From assembly GCF_026230105.1 (NCBI RefSeq), contig NC_079485.1, positions 28,625,572 to 28,689,571 of the forward strand: 64,000 nucleotides of DNA, read 5' to 3'. The first letter of the stretch is position 1. Each line of letters begins with the position of its first letter. The notes beneath the pieces are model-generated. The model searched no databases. It had not been told where the DNA came from and saw nothing but the letters and a program-made list of their open reading frames with translations. The DNA comes from Diorhabda sublineata (Eukaryota > Arthropoda > Insecta > Coleoptera > Chrysomelidae). The translations under genes and the position numbers were made by a program. Positions 29,991-42,480 of the stretch are shown here, in pieces.

Positions 29991-30928
29991 TAATTTAAAA
30001 ATGTCTTATAAAACACTCCACGCTTTTATAATAGTGAGATTAGTTTTCTCATTAGTAATTTAACTCTGCACGTAGCGCAATCAAAGAAATCAAACCTGTA
30101 TCTGAAAAATGATAACGTTCTATTATAGTCTATTTCTTAAGCAGATTTCAAATGAAATTTGAAGTTGAGACAGATTGAGCCAACGTTGTGATTTCTCTAC
30201 TTCAAGTTCATTATTGTTTTTAAAAATAATTAGAAATATTTTTCTCAATATCTTATTAATGCAATGATATAAAAATCAAAGTGGAAAAGTGCAATAGTTC
30301 CTCGACAATTGAAATTTTTTAGTACTTGCGATGTTTTTACTTTTTTTGAAACCGGTTACGTTTGACATAAATCTATAATTTAATGACTATTGGAAAAGAT
30401 TGACGTCATAATTTTATGGTACCAATAACTATATCCAATACTTTTTGTTCTTATAATCAAACCGTTATTAACCATAATTATATCAACGGTATAAAAGTTG
30501 ATGTAGATTGTTAGGTAAGACAACGATGAATGTTTATTTAACTAATCAATAAATCTATTAACTCTTGGTGATGACACTGGAACCACATTAGCAAACCCAC
30601 AATTTGTGTACAGGCGCGAATTCCAGCTTTCATCCTTTGTCGTATGATCTTCTATTTTCAATAAACACATTGGGATACAACGTAATACTATCATCGGCTT
30701 TACCGATGAAATTAGGTTGAATTTAACCAAATATTTGTTTGCCTAGCAGATTAGGTCGTTAAATCAACAACCGCCATCATAACAATTAAATATTTAGATC
30801 ATTAATTGGTCATTTAAACTAAACTAAGAAATAATAATATTCTTTTTATGTATTATACATGAAAATTTCATTTCATTATAACAAAAGCAAGAAATTACTG
30901 TGGAAATAATAATAATGTCAGCATTAAT

Positions 30929-30951
30929 TTTATTATTATTATTATTATTAT
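30929..30951. repeat. (TTA)n microsatellite
   Basis: Seven TTA/ATT units beside the 3' end of the RLE-type element at 31.0 kb. Confidence 0.9.
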
Positions 30952-31021
30952 GCGAAAGAATTATGCTATACTCAGTTTGGAGCCGGTTCAATCATTTACT
31001 TTTCCCATATCTAAAGGATTA

Positions 31022-32290
31022 GGCTCAGATTACATTCCACACTGTATAGCAAGTATTCAATATTACAGCCTTTTGGATGGCCACGAAGGTATTTTTTGGT
31101 AATCCCAGATTGACGATGCTATCGTGTAGGGTCTTAGATACGACGTCGGTTGCTAACATATAACTGTGATCCGAGTATTTGGCCAGTTTCTCCTGGTGTT
31201 TATTGAAAATATAATGAGTGTTGGGTGTAAGTACGTAGATGAGAAAAGCTAAATTGACTATTCTATCAACCAACACGATGTCAGGTCTGTTTTTCATTAC
31301 CTGTCTATCACTAATAATGGACCTATCGTAGTAGAGTCTAAAATTGCCATTTTTGGATACCTTCTGAGGCTGGTACTTGTAATACGATGTATAAGTATTG
31401 AGACCGAACTTTTTTACCAATTTCTGGTCTCTGATCTTTGTTGACAATTTCTGCATTGTCGGATTGTTGTTGGTATTGATAACTTGATCCTGGATAGCCA
31501 TCATGAAGCTCTAGGTCTCTGGGAAAAAGGCTCCGATAGTAAGCCATCTGTTTGGTTGTTGAGGTTGTGATGATGTCTACCGAGCAATGACTTTTGTGAC
31601 CATTGCTCTATCTTCCCGGTATCTAATACTGATTTGAAGTTAGATTCTGATGAATCGAAGTTCAGGGGTGAGTAATATCTATCCACCTTGGATATAATCC
31701 TATAATAGTTTAGTTCATTAAACTATTAAATGCAACATAACATATTTGCACTGTTACATCATGTTTTGCAGACGATGATTCAGTTAATTAATAAATTTAT
31801 TGTTTTCGTAATTATTTAGGAGTACCTACATCATTTTAATTCACCTTGTTTGCCGCTAGTAGACAGACAATTTATAACTATTAAAATAAGCCTGATGTGA
31901 AAAGGTTTTCAAGTTGTTTTAATGATCTCGACCTTACATGTGAGGAATGTAGGGCTGAGGTTTCTGATTTCCTATAGTCTCTTTACCTGTCAATAATGGA
32001 GGTTAACAAGGTGTATTAACACTCTTTTCTGGGGTAATATTGTTCTTACAGTGGATGACTTCGGGTGGTGGTTATTGATTTTCGTCATCTTGTTCGTGTT
32101 AACCTGTTTTCGTTCACGTCAAAATTCAAAGAGAGTACGTTAAAACAGGCGTAGCATAGGTGTTGATTACATTGATTCTCGACGTAGCTATTGCCTGCTT
32201 GTGGTGCCTAGCCTAGCCTGTTGAAACCCCAGGTATTTGTAGGTGTTTCCATTTTCTATTGCCCGTACGAGACCCTCTGTACTTTCACAA
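31022..32290 (-). mobile_element. RLE-type non-LTR retrotransposon relic, C-terminal half
   Basis: Going down the minus strand: TYKYLGFQQARLG (about 32230), HHPKSSTVRTILPQKR, an AT-rich break at about 31700-31850, SPLNFDSSESNF, WSQKSLLGRHHHNLN, AIQDQVI, then YYKYQPQKVSKNGNFRLYYD and RPDIVLVDRIVNLAFLIYVL and finally AVILNTC. The R-P-D motif followed by about 14 residues fits the restriction-like endonuclease of R2/Dong-type elements, but the expected second Asp is Tyr (LIY), and the CCHC knuckle upstream is deleted. It is therefore dead. The clade within RLE elements is not certain. Confidence 0.65.
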
Positions 32291-32299
32291 TTTACTTGT

Positions 32300-34200
32300 T
32301 TATAATACGCCCATCAAAATAAATTTTAATGATTATTGATACTTCCAAAATGACATACAACTTCTATTGCTTCTGATCAATTGACATTTCGAATTGAAAA
32401 TACTGTTTCCGGTATGCTGCTATATTGAACTAAATTCATGATCAATTTCATTGACCTTACGAGTTACTTTGTCCAAACAGAACAGGTGTTATTTGATGAA
32501 AATTGTTTTATATATACCTTAATTATTTTAATGGATAAACAAGGATTGAAAAACCGAATCAAATTACGGTATTACGATTAAAAAAGTTAAATACCGATCG
32601 ATACTGATCCAACAGCTCGTATATAATCAAAATACGAATTGCTTAATAAAATCCAAAATCATTTCTACGTAACTGATTGAATGAAATGAAAAAAATAATC
32701 TGTTCATACGGTTCCATAACGAGCTTAGTGGGATTATTTTGCGTTTTTTTTTGCTGAATCACGTGTATCAAACCAAGCATTTATAGATCTTGAAAACGAG
32801 AAATTGAAATGTAATCGACTGATATGCAACCAAAATAACAGTAATGTGTAGGATTCATATAACTGGAAAGCAAATAAGAGAGATTAAACAGACATTGTTA
32901 ATTAGTAATTTGTTGTTCTCGTTCTTTTTAACTCATTACTCAATAATATGTTTTATTCAGGTTTTATGGTTCAATAACATGAAGGCAGAATGCATACCAT
33001 GACCTAATTTTGATGTGAATATTCCTGTAACAAGCTGTACACTTATGAATTTCTAATTTTTGTTATTTGTTTTCTAAGACAATATCTATCGTTATTTTTC
33101 AACAATATATAATAAATATCGAAGAAAAGGAACCTTTATTTGGCAAACAAATATTGAGAGATATACTCAACAAATATCCAAAACACAATTAACTGGATCC
33201 TTTCTTATGTAGAAATCCCAAGAATCAAAAATACAGATAAGCAGCTACGGTCACATATTCCATTCATATTATAAATCGATAAAAGCCGTATCATTCCCTA
33301 GTGGAATAAAGAGAAAAACTACCAAATTACTGAGAAATGATTATTTTATAAAAATTGTCTGATTTGCAGTAAAAAACCGATATAATTGAAATTAACTCCT
33401 TTGATTAGTTGGTTTATTTAAAATCAATTCAACTTTCAAACGGACTTATTCTTGTTAACTGCTCACCAATTACCCATTGTGTCTTTGGTTATGGTTTTCC
33501 TGTCCCAGCTTCTGTAGAATGCTCCATTAAGTGTTTTTTCTTATCCACCTCCTTTTCTAATGTTCTCTTTATTATCCTGTAGCTGATTGCACAGAAGGGT
33601 TCAAGCCCTATAAAGGGTTTATCCCCCCCTGCTTCTCGAATCTGTTATTCCATTATCCTCCACTAGCTCACTCATTGTCTCATACCGGCTTGGATCTTAT
33701 GACATTGTAGTTAATTTAGATACCTCCTGTTTGTGGTAATTCATGTTTAAGTTGAACTGAAGACATATTTTTGCTTGAAAAATTCTTGCTGTATTGCTCA
33801 AGCTTTCAGTTAGAGTATTTAGGGCCCATTCACTCCTATGTCAGTTCTTTTTGCTGTTCTGGAGCTATTTGTGTTCCAGTCGATGGCATTTCTGCTCATT
33901 TCTAATATGATATTTAGGTCCCATTCACATTCACAGCTTAGTTTCAAGGTAAATTTTTCAATTTTGTTTGCTCTATCAATTAATTCTTGATGCTTCTTCA
34001 TATTTCCTTAGTTATTAATGAAATTGATCATCAGTTTTGTAATTAATACAATTATACTTATAGAATAAAAGTCTCTGTAAATACAAAAAAAAATAAGAAG
34101 CACAAGAAAAATAGTCAAAATAAAAAAGGACGCAATTATTGAGTGTACAAAACAATTAGGACACGACGTGATGCTAAAACATAACCTCGAAATGCGAAAC
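32300..34200. other. Mostly unrecognised AT-rich sequence
   Basis: No host gene was found. The part at 33480-34000 has better codon-like texture on the minus strand (for example KKHQELIDRANKIEKF and SRNAIDWNTNSSRTAK) with scattered stops. It is probably an old transposon gag-like or accessory ORF, but I cannot name the family. Confidence 0.3.
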
Positions 34201-34209
34201 TTTTCCGTT

Positions 34210-34835
34210 AGATGATCTTTATCATAAGGTGGTAGCTGCACTGTAACTGTACTGAAACTGGACTAGTGCAGGCCAGTGTATAGAATTAGGTCGATAGGAT
34301 ACAAAGAACGATATAGTGCAGAGTAGTGCAGATAGCAATGAAGCATTTGTTGATTGTTGTATTTGAGGTTATTTGATGTGATTCAGTAGTATTAACAATA
34401 ATGGAAACCGATTTAGTAATTTTTGATATTTTACATTCGTCCGATGACGAAGATGTGGCACTACATTTTCGTTTCCAGAAATGTTATTTGAGGATAATAA
34501 TGGTAAGAAAAAATATATAGTTGATAAAATAGAAATATATATTAAATCTAATCTATTAATAGATTTTTTTTGAAAAACAATGAGGTAATACATCCAGTTT
34601 ATGGAATCATTAGAAGAGTACAGCGCATCAAAGTTGCTATATAGAAAATAGTTAGAAATTACATTGAAAAATATTTTACAATGCATTTTTAACTGTCAAG
34701 AAATATAGCACTTGCATTGCACTGGCTGAACTGATTCTAGACCCAGTGCAAGCAGTACAGTGAACTAGGTGAACTAGTTATCTTGCACTGCTGCTAAGAA
34801 CAGTGACTCTAGCGCTGGTTCTGCTACAAAGAGCG
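34210..34835. mobile_element. Putative non-autonomous DNA transposon with subterminal GTGCA/TGCAC motifs
   Basis: Both ends carry many copies of CTAGTGCA, AGTGCAG and their inverses (34230-34335 and 34715-34800) around an AT-rich middle. Inside, an ATG at 34401 opens 39 codons beginning METDLVIFDILHSSDDEDVA, reminiscent of acidic starts of some transposases, perhaps PIF/Harbinger. The exact termini were not resolved. Confidence 0.4.
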
Positions 34836-34877
34836 TTTTAGTGTACACCTAACCTAAAATAGTTCTGCCAATGTAGA

Positions 34878-36845
34878 TTCTTCTTCTTCTTCTTATAGTG
34901 CCGAGTCCGTTATCGTTGGCGATCATGTTGGCTATGATAATTTTGTTCACTGCAGCTCGAAAGAGTGAACTACTTGTCTGACCGAAGCACTGACGTAAAT
35001 TTTTCAACCATGATGTTCTTGTTCTTCCAGGACTCCGTTTTCCCTATATTTTTCCCTAGATGATAAGATGCAATATACTATACGTGTCAGAATTGCGTAT
35101 TACATGTGCGAAGTAAGATAATTTTCTGATCTAAACAGATCTTGCAATTTCTCTCTCCTTTCTCATTTGCACACGCACTCTATCCTGCCAGGTGATTCGG
35201 AGCATATGCCTCTATGTCCACATTTCAAAAGCTTCGACCTTTTTAAGAGTTGCTTCCGTCCATGTCCATATTTCCACACCATACAAAAGAATAGAAAACA
35301 TCTTAATACCCTGACGCGAAGCTGTAAACTTAGATCGTGACTACACAGCATGTTTTTTAGTCTAATAAATGCTGCTCTATCTTTCTCAATGCGACATTTT
35401 ATTTCTGTTGAGTGATCCCATTTGTCATTAACAGTTATTCCCAAATAGTTAATCTTTTCCTTTCGTTTTAATGGTTCATTGTTAACAATAAGGTCACCAT
35501 CGTTTACTGTATTTTTGCTGATGATCATATACTTAGTCTTTTTGGTATTTATTCCATACTCCTGCCATTTCTCATCCATTTGATATAATAACGTTTGTAA
35601 ACCTTCCATTGAGTCAGCTACGGGAGTTGTTTACGATCACCCCATTGCTTTTTATACCTTCTTCAACATATTCACCGAATAATCTCGAAATATATGTTCC
35701 GAGTATAAATTGAAAAGTACTAGGTGATACTATACAGCCCTGTCTGACTCCTCTCCTAATTTTGATATCTGGAGTTAATTTATCTTTGAGTCGTAAATTT
35801 ACTTTTTGATTCCAGTAAAGATTCGCTATAAAATTAATATCTTTGCTATCAATTCCAGTTGCCTGTAGGATATTTATTAGTTTATGATGATGGACCTCGT
35901 CGAATGCCTTTTCAAAATTTATAAAGCATAAATATACGTTACGGTTGACATCTGTACACCTCTGCACCAAGACCTGAATGCTGAACAAACCCTCTCTAGT
36001 TCCTAGTCCTTTTCGAAAGCCAAACTGGGTACTGCTAATGTGTTCCTCTATTTTAGGTTATATTCTTTGATGTATAATTCGCAGAAATATTTCAACCAAT
36101 CGGTTGGAATTACGCCTTTGTGATAGATAGAGTTAAACAGCTTAGTTAGTAATCTAAGGGAATTGGTTTCAAGAGTTTCTAACAATTCTGTAGGAATTCT
36201 ATCAGGCCCGGGAGCTTTTACATTTTTTGCATTTGAAGTGGCTTTCCTGACTTCATCTATTGTTATATCTGGGTCAACCAGTGGTTCTTTTATTCTGTGG
36301 ACCTCTTCTCTATCATCATCAAATAAATCTTCTATATATTCTTTCCATGAGCCTATGGTTTCTTTGATTTTCTTATGAAGATGAAATATGTAGTGCCTTT
36401 TTTCCAATTCCTCAATCTCTGTACACTCTCTCTCAGATTTAGCTTGTCTTATTTTCCGTCTTATCTCTGCATTTAGTTGTTTATATTTGGGTTCGTTAAC
36501 ATTTTTATTTTTTCGTCGTGCATCCATGAGATCTAAACTCTCGTCAGTCATCCATGCCTTTTTCTTTTCTTGTCTATCCTGCTTACATTTGTTCTTCAAT
36601 ATATTGTTGTAAATTTCTTTGAATATTTTGTAAGGATTGTCAATTTCTATTTCTTGATTGGGTGTGTTCAATTTCTTAGCCTCATTCTCCAGTGTAGATA
36701 TTATTTCTTGTTGTATACCTGGATCCTTAATCTTGGTTAAGTCCAATTTCGGGCGATGCTCCTTGATTATAACTCGTTTTAGTAGGACCTTTTGTCTAGC
36801 AAGCAAGAGACTGTGATCAGTCAATACAGCTACCAAGAACAAACC
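34878..36845 (-). mobile_element. RTE-like non-LTR retrotransposon, 5' truncated, dead
   Basis: The minus strand begins within the endonuclease tail (TDHSLLLARQKVLLKR), then a basic linker, KAPGPDRIPTELLETLETNS, a deletion, STQFGFRKGLGTREGLFSIQ, FINFEKAFDEVHHHKLINIL, GVRQGCIVSPSTFQFILGTY, then a second gap where YADD should be, and INYLGITVNDKWDHSTEIKC. It ends with SWLKNLRQCFG, FRAAVNKIIIANMIA and a GAA-repeat tail at 34878-34894. The deletion of the catalytic YADD and the internal gap make it non-functional. The RTE assignment rests on the 3' tail and palm motifs. Confidence 0.8.
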
Positions 36846-36849
36846 TATA

Positions 36850-38340
36850 TTTTAGCGTATAAATATTCACAGAGGGTGTCTTGTTAAAGCAGGATAATTC
36901 AAATACTGCAAGGATTGTACATAGACAAACTTTATATAAGTAAAATGTGTAGAATGCTAAAATATTGTACAACCACGTTTTCGTCTATTATGGTATAGTG
37001 TATTAATGAAAGCAATAATTTTTGAATTAAATAATTCGAATCGAAGACGAGACTCACTTAAGGAGGTTAAAGGAAACGTGTTGAAATGCAATTAGGTCAG
37101 ATAAAACAGCTGTGGGAGTTTATGTGGAAAAGAAAAATTCACGTAGGCGATGTAGACTTAAGGAAAATATGTTTTCTCTAGAAACTGAATATAATATATT
37201 AATTTAATTAGGACAATTCTACTTCGAAAGATTCTAATTACAAATTTCAAAAGAATGCGTCACGACAAGAGAATATTTCCATCCTGAACATACAATTACA
37301 TCATATAAAACTGGAAGTTATGTATTTTTTAATCGCACTTTATGAAAAAATGATCAATATCATCAACTGCACGATATATTTTATAGTAAACACTTGTTGT
37401 ACTCTTGCCAGGAATACAATACATTTATTTAGATCCAAGTATATGTACTTACTTCTACAAATTATAAGCCAAAAATAAACCGCACTACTATCAATTATTT
37501 TCAATTACCTACACACCAGAAATGCGATTTCCATCAAATTATTTCTTATTTCAGGGAACTAATAGTCTTTTTTCCTAATCTTAGTATCCTGAAGTTTTCC
37601 CGATTCCTTTTGCTTTAATTATATTAATGAGAATGACCGATATATAAAATCAATAAAATGTGAGAGAAGATGTAAATGAAAATTATACAAAAAAATGAAA
37701 AATAAATTACTAATACCTTTGAAAAAACGTTCAAAGCATAAAATATATTCTGACAAAATGAACATTAATAAAAGTTTAGGAGAGTAGGGTAGGTGCATCC
37801 TGATTTGGACTTGTTAAATAGAGAGTTCAAGAAAAATAGCATTAGCAATAATTCAAAAGAAATTTGAAACAATTTGATAAATATAGAAAGGTGTGAAAAA
37901 TCCAAACCACATATACAAATATTTCTAGAATTGTTCAGTACGTTTGATCATAAATTGACATGTAACTTTCTCATGATTAAAGCTTTTTTAGGTCGAAAAT
38001 AATGGAATTTTAATGATTATTGTGGCTCAAACTCATGTTGAAATAGATAAACGAACATAATTAGTACTTAAAAACAGGAAAGAATGGAAAAAATTAATAG
38101 AGAGTTGTGTGTTATTCCAAAATACTAAAAAGAGCTTCTCACATAAAATCTCATCATTTTCTAAAATAACCATCTGATGTGAATTTTTGGTATTTAAATT
38201 TTTAAACAGTTTGTTATTCAGAAAATATTTAATATTATTACCAGTTAGGTGATGTGAGTGTTAAATTTTCAAAAATAAAAATAAAGAAAAAATGTAGTGA
38301 CCTCAGATCAATCAAGTTGAAATATAATTTATGACGAGAT
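36850..38340. other. AT-rich sequence, no gene recognised
   Basis: No ORF, repeat pair or RNA gene was seen in this stretch. Confidence 0.4.
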
Positions 38341-38352
38341 AAAACTTATTAC

Positions 38353-38600
38353 CTCATGATGGGCCGCATCTCTATTCACTCAGCATCAAAACTAACAAAA
38401 GTTAACAAAAGCGACTGTTTATCAAACGTTAAACGAGCTCAGAATGTACTACGAAAACGAAGTGACTGTCACTTGGAAGTTGTATGTATGCGCCGTCGAT
38501 AGGACGCCGACGCCAGACTGACACGCTTATTTGGCGTCCTCAGCGACCGTCGACGCTCACCACTTGAAACTCTTGCGTAATTCGCTAACATGCGCGATGT
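38353..38600 (-). promoter_or_regulatory. Candidate promoter and untranslated first exon
   Basis: This is a CpG-dense island in AT-rich DNA (GCGCCGTCGATAGGACGCCG region). On the minus strand an arthropod-type initiator TCAGT lies at 38521-38517, and about 168 bp later a good donor (ATGAG before GTAATAAG) closes at 38353. An ATG CGG CCC ATC ATG AG runs into the donor, but splicing it straight to the channel exon at 23210 gives an early stop, so a further exon or a downstream start would be needed. It is on the same strand as the calcium-channel exons 15 kb downstream, so it is a candidate for their promoter; this is inference. Confidence 0.35.
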
Positions 38601-39239
38601 GTTGTGGATTTTTCTCCGGTTTCCTTCTACTTTTTTTAATACGGTCAACTATTTTTTACAGGGCGATTGTTCTTCGTGTTCACTCCGCCATCGGGTAATT
38701 CGATAGGGCATACGTACATACATGAAGTTATTTATAATACACTAAACGTGGATATCGTAGATTACTACAGAAAACAGCAGGTTTCTCAAGCCAATCTGAA
38801 ATATGATTAAAAAGATTTTCTATCTTGTTTTATATGGTCTGATCAAATCTGAGTCCGTGTGAAGTTTTAGCGCTATATCTCCATTAGTATATGTTTGTTT
38901 AAGATGAGGAAAGTTTTTTTGGCGATATTGACTATGGAAAAAAAGAGCAACCATTTTGCTTGTAATTTTGTGTTTCCAATAGAATTACAGCTTCGGAATC
39001 GATTAAAATGTTATGGAGTATACTTTACTTCGAAGACAAGTATTTGATTGCCATAAAACATTCAGTGAAGGTGTGAAAACATCAAACACTTGCCTCATAC
39101 GAGTAGCCAATTCATCTCTATTAACGACGATAACAATAACACAAAATTGAGGAAATAGTTTGAGTGCAGAACGTGTCAAATCTAGACTCGTACCCAAAAA
39201 CAATAATAATGTGTACTCTAGTCTAGTCAGCTATCACTC

Positions 39240-40105
39240 CACTGCAACAACTTTTTGTGATTTTTCTAAGGCTAACGATGTCTTCTTGCAAGCCAATAGA
39301 ATGTAGAGTACACCAAGGCTCTGTACCAGTCCCTATTTTGTTTTTTCTGTTTATAAACGACATCGCCTATCTAGGTAGTAAAATATATCTATTTGCAGCT
39401 GATACTAGTTTCTCTTGGAGCAATCCTGATCTCACGGCACTCCATAGGACCATATCTAGTGACCTAATCACCATCAAATCATGGTGCGATTCCAATCTTT
39501 TGTATCTCAATGTTACTAAAACTGAAGTTTCATCAAGTTCCATCATGTAAAAGTACATTTTATTAAATAATACTACCATTGACGTCGTCGAATCTGTTCT
39601 TAGGGCTTGTTGTGGACAACTCTTTGAAATGAGGGTTACATTTTGCGGTTTTATCTAAAAAATTGAGTTCCTCCTGTTTTGCGCTGAAATCAGTTTCCAT
39701 AGAACGGAACTTATCCACCTCCTTAACAATCTATTATGCCCTTATTGAGTCGCATCTTCGATATGTCCTTCCCTTCTGGGATAAGTTTGGTGTGACTTAA
39801 TTTGAGCGAATCTTCAAACTACAAAAGAGCTGTTAAATATTTACTCGGACTAAACAGCAGGCCTCACTGCGGGAACTTTTTTAAAAGATTAAAAATTCTG
39901 ACTCTTCCTTCCTTATTCATCCTTGAATCCGTTTGCCTAATTCGTAAGCACGCTTTTCCAAATTTATAAAGATCATCTTTAGCAGAGCTATCTTAGGAAC
40001 GCGAAGCACGACCTTTACCTACCTACTCCAGAATTAGTTAAGGGCTCAATATTTTACATTGAAAAAAAATGCACAATCACTTGCCAATAACAATAACAAA
40101 AATTG
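39240..40105 (+). mobile_element. Non-LTR retrotransposon RT relic (family 2), copy 2
   Basis: The plus strand reads MSSCKPIECRVHQGSVPVPI, FFLFINDIAYLGSKIYLF and AADTSFSWSNPDLTALHR, the same family as 28.8 kb, but with the catalytic FADD changed to FAAD. Later blocks (LSSCFALKSV-like, YYALIESHLRYVLPFWDKFG) are readable in other frames. It is shorter and more decayed than copy 1. Confidence 0.75.
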
Positions 40106-40334
40106 AGGAAATACTTTTAGTATAAAACGTGTCAAATCTAATCTCGTACCATAAAAAAAATCGAATAGGCGATAATAAAAATTGGTATTAAAATATGTGA
40201 AAATGTTTTTTTTTTGGTCAATCCGGGTCAAATTTTAACACATGTTATTATAAATAACATATCCAACTAATATTAAAATTATTTCTATAAACCTTTCTAA
40301 TGCAAAATTTAGTACGGTTATTTACAATATTAAT

Positions 40335-41900
40335 ACACTAAATATTTCCTAAAATTTTCATAAATGTACCTGAACTAATACAAGTTTTCGATCTTTTATT
40401 GTTGTACAAAACAATAGAAACAGGTTTGGAGTGGTCAAAATCCCTGTGTTTTAGAATAACTTAACCGTGTCATAAGCATTTTAATTCCAAGAATCTCCAA
40501 TTTTATCAAAAATACGTTTGTAGGTTTTTCCATTTAGTAAGTTCCAAATTGTGTAATCTTAGTAGTTTAGTTGCAGCTTGCAATGTGCAGTATGCAGTTT
40601 GTTGTGAATTCTAGTGTGACTATGGAAAATTTGGAAGGGCGATGTAAACGCAGAAAAAGTCGATCGTTGAACATTTAATGGAAAAAAATCAATATTAAAT
40701 TGTCTTTATAGACAAATTTATCATACGTAAAATGTATTGATGACACAGTGGAATTAGTATTGTACGCTTGGTGTTGAGAAATCTACGATTTGGAGAGTTA
40801 TTAAAGAAGAGAAATGTGGCGAGTTTCGATCAGAACGTAAAGTTCCAGAAAAACAAAAATTTCAAATTGAAAATCATTTGAAGGGATGACTTCGAAGGAA
40901 AGTACATGCGTCTTTAGAAAAGAATTACTGAATGAAAGATTACCTGAAATGAGTCGACGTACATTATGGAAACTTTTAAAAGAAATAGGTTTTTGCAGGA
41001 AAAAACTACCTCAGAACTATATATTAGTAATGAACAATACAAGTTGTCCCTCGACACTTTTAGAAAAGTTGCCCACAACCAAGTGGTTAAAAAATATTTA
41101 CAGAATTGGCTAAATTCAAAGAATATTAAGTTCCATGCCGGTTCCGTGAGAAACGTAAAATTTGTACTTGTACAGGAGATTCCTGATTACGTTATTTTTT
41201 AGTTCATTTGTAATGGCAAATAAAACACTAAACTTTCTTCTTATTCACATTTACTACATCATTAAACTATAAACAAATAAGTAGTAGACTGTATTTACTA
41301 TTTAACTAAATTGTACTTTGAAACTAAAACATTTATCCACTCTTGCTAATTGACATAAACCAAAATACATAAAATATAAATATATTATAAGATAGTAGCG
41401 CGTTAATAATCACACGCACGCTACCATGGCCAAAAAGCAAGTGCTACATTTCTTTTTCTATTTATCTTTTGCCCAGCGTTAGCCGACGATCGACAGCAAA
41501 AAAAGGTCTAAAAATAGAAACCACAATACAGCTTGTTGCCACGGTAACAAAATTCAGTATATGCGGCGAACAGATTAATTACAAGAAAGAAATATATATA
41601 TATACGAGGTGCGTTCACAACAGTACTCCGGTTCGATCTCCACCAGAACCACCGAACAAAATCCGATTGAACTGGAATGGACAAAGGAAAAGGAGGAGAT
41701 TCAAGAAAAAATAATTCTTTTAGTAAAGTGGTGTTAAACAGCTGTAAATAATTTGAAACCTCTAAACTGGGAAAATGTGGAAGCAGGACAATATTACTGA
41801 TGAAATAATCAAGCCACATATTATAACTATTGATTGCAACAGTTCATTTTCTGATTCCGATTTGGATTTATAAGAAGTGGCTCTTCTTATACTGGTGAAT
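40335..41900 (+). mobile_element. IS630-like DDE transposase relic (copy 2)
   Basis: The element shares 40335-40550 and 41690-41900 with copy 1 at 20.5-21.5 kb. Between them is a transposase remnant: EMSRRTLWKLLKEIGFCRKK (HTH/linker), VMNNTSCPSTLLEKLPTTKW (the MDNA.YHS block with its catalytic Asp replaced by Asn), YLQNWLNSKNIKFHAGS. The middle (41180-41620) is an AT-rich insertion with a short TA repeat at 41598-41611. Confidence 0.65.
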
Positions 41901-41959
41901 TGTTATATTCAAATTATTATTTTTGAACATAAAGTGAAAGTTTAAACCCTTAATCCCTT

Positions 41960-42480
41960 ATAATCAGTATCGCACAATATCCTTAACTAACAGTTACGAA
42001 CAAGCTCACGAAATGAGTCCTAAGGCTGGCTCTGCCTAGCTACAATGCAATTCAGCAAATTCGCGCGGTGCCTTTCATCTATTTCCTTATAAATGGCGGA
42101 CGCGCATTTAATGTTTCCTTTTAGAACTTTTTTTTATAGCAGGCAGTTTATTTACAATATTTCTTTCAAATAATTTCTAGGAAAATCCATTTATTAATTT
42201 GTTTTATTTCTTCTTGTTATAGAACTTTTTAGAATTTTATTTAGGTATATATATGATTTTTGTAAAATTAGTTTTAAATAAATAGTCGTAGTGAAAAGAA
42301 CGAATTAGTAAAAGTAATCGCAGAAATTGTTCAAGTGATATTAATAAATAAATTATTTTAAGTTAAGTGTATTGTATAGTGTGTAAATAAATTAAGAACG
42401 TAACAGACAGTGTTTGTCAATTCACCCCACGAATAGAAAGAGTGTAAATAAATACGAAAAATGTAACAATACCTTATTAA
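41960..42480. other. Unassigned segment, possibly a solo LTR
   Basis: A GC-richer start (GGCTGGCTCTGCCTAGC, GCGCGGTGCC) is followed by an AT-rich part with TATATAT, several AATAAA strings and an end near AATGTAACA. The layout resembles an LTR, but no second copy, primer site or target duplication was found. Confidence 0.2.
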
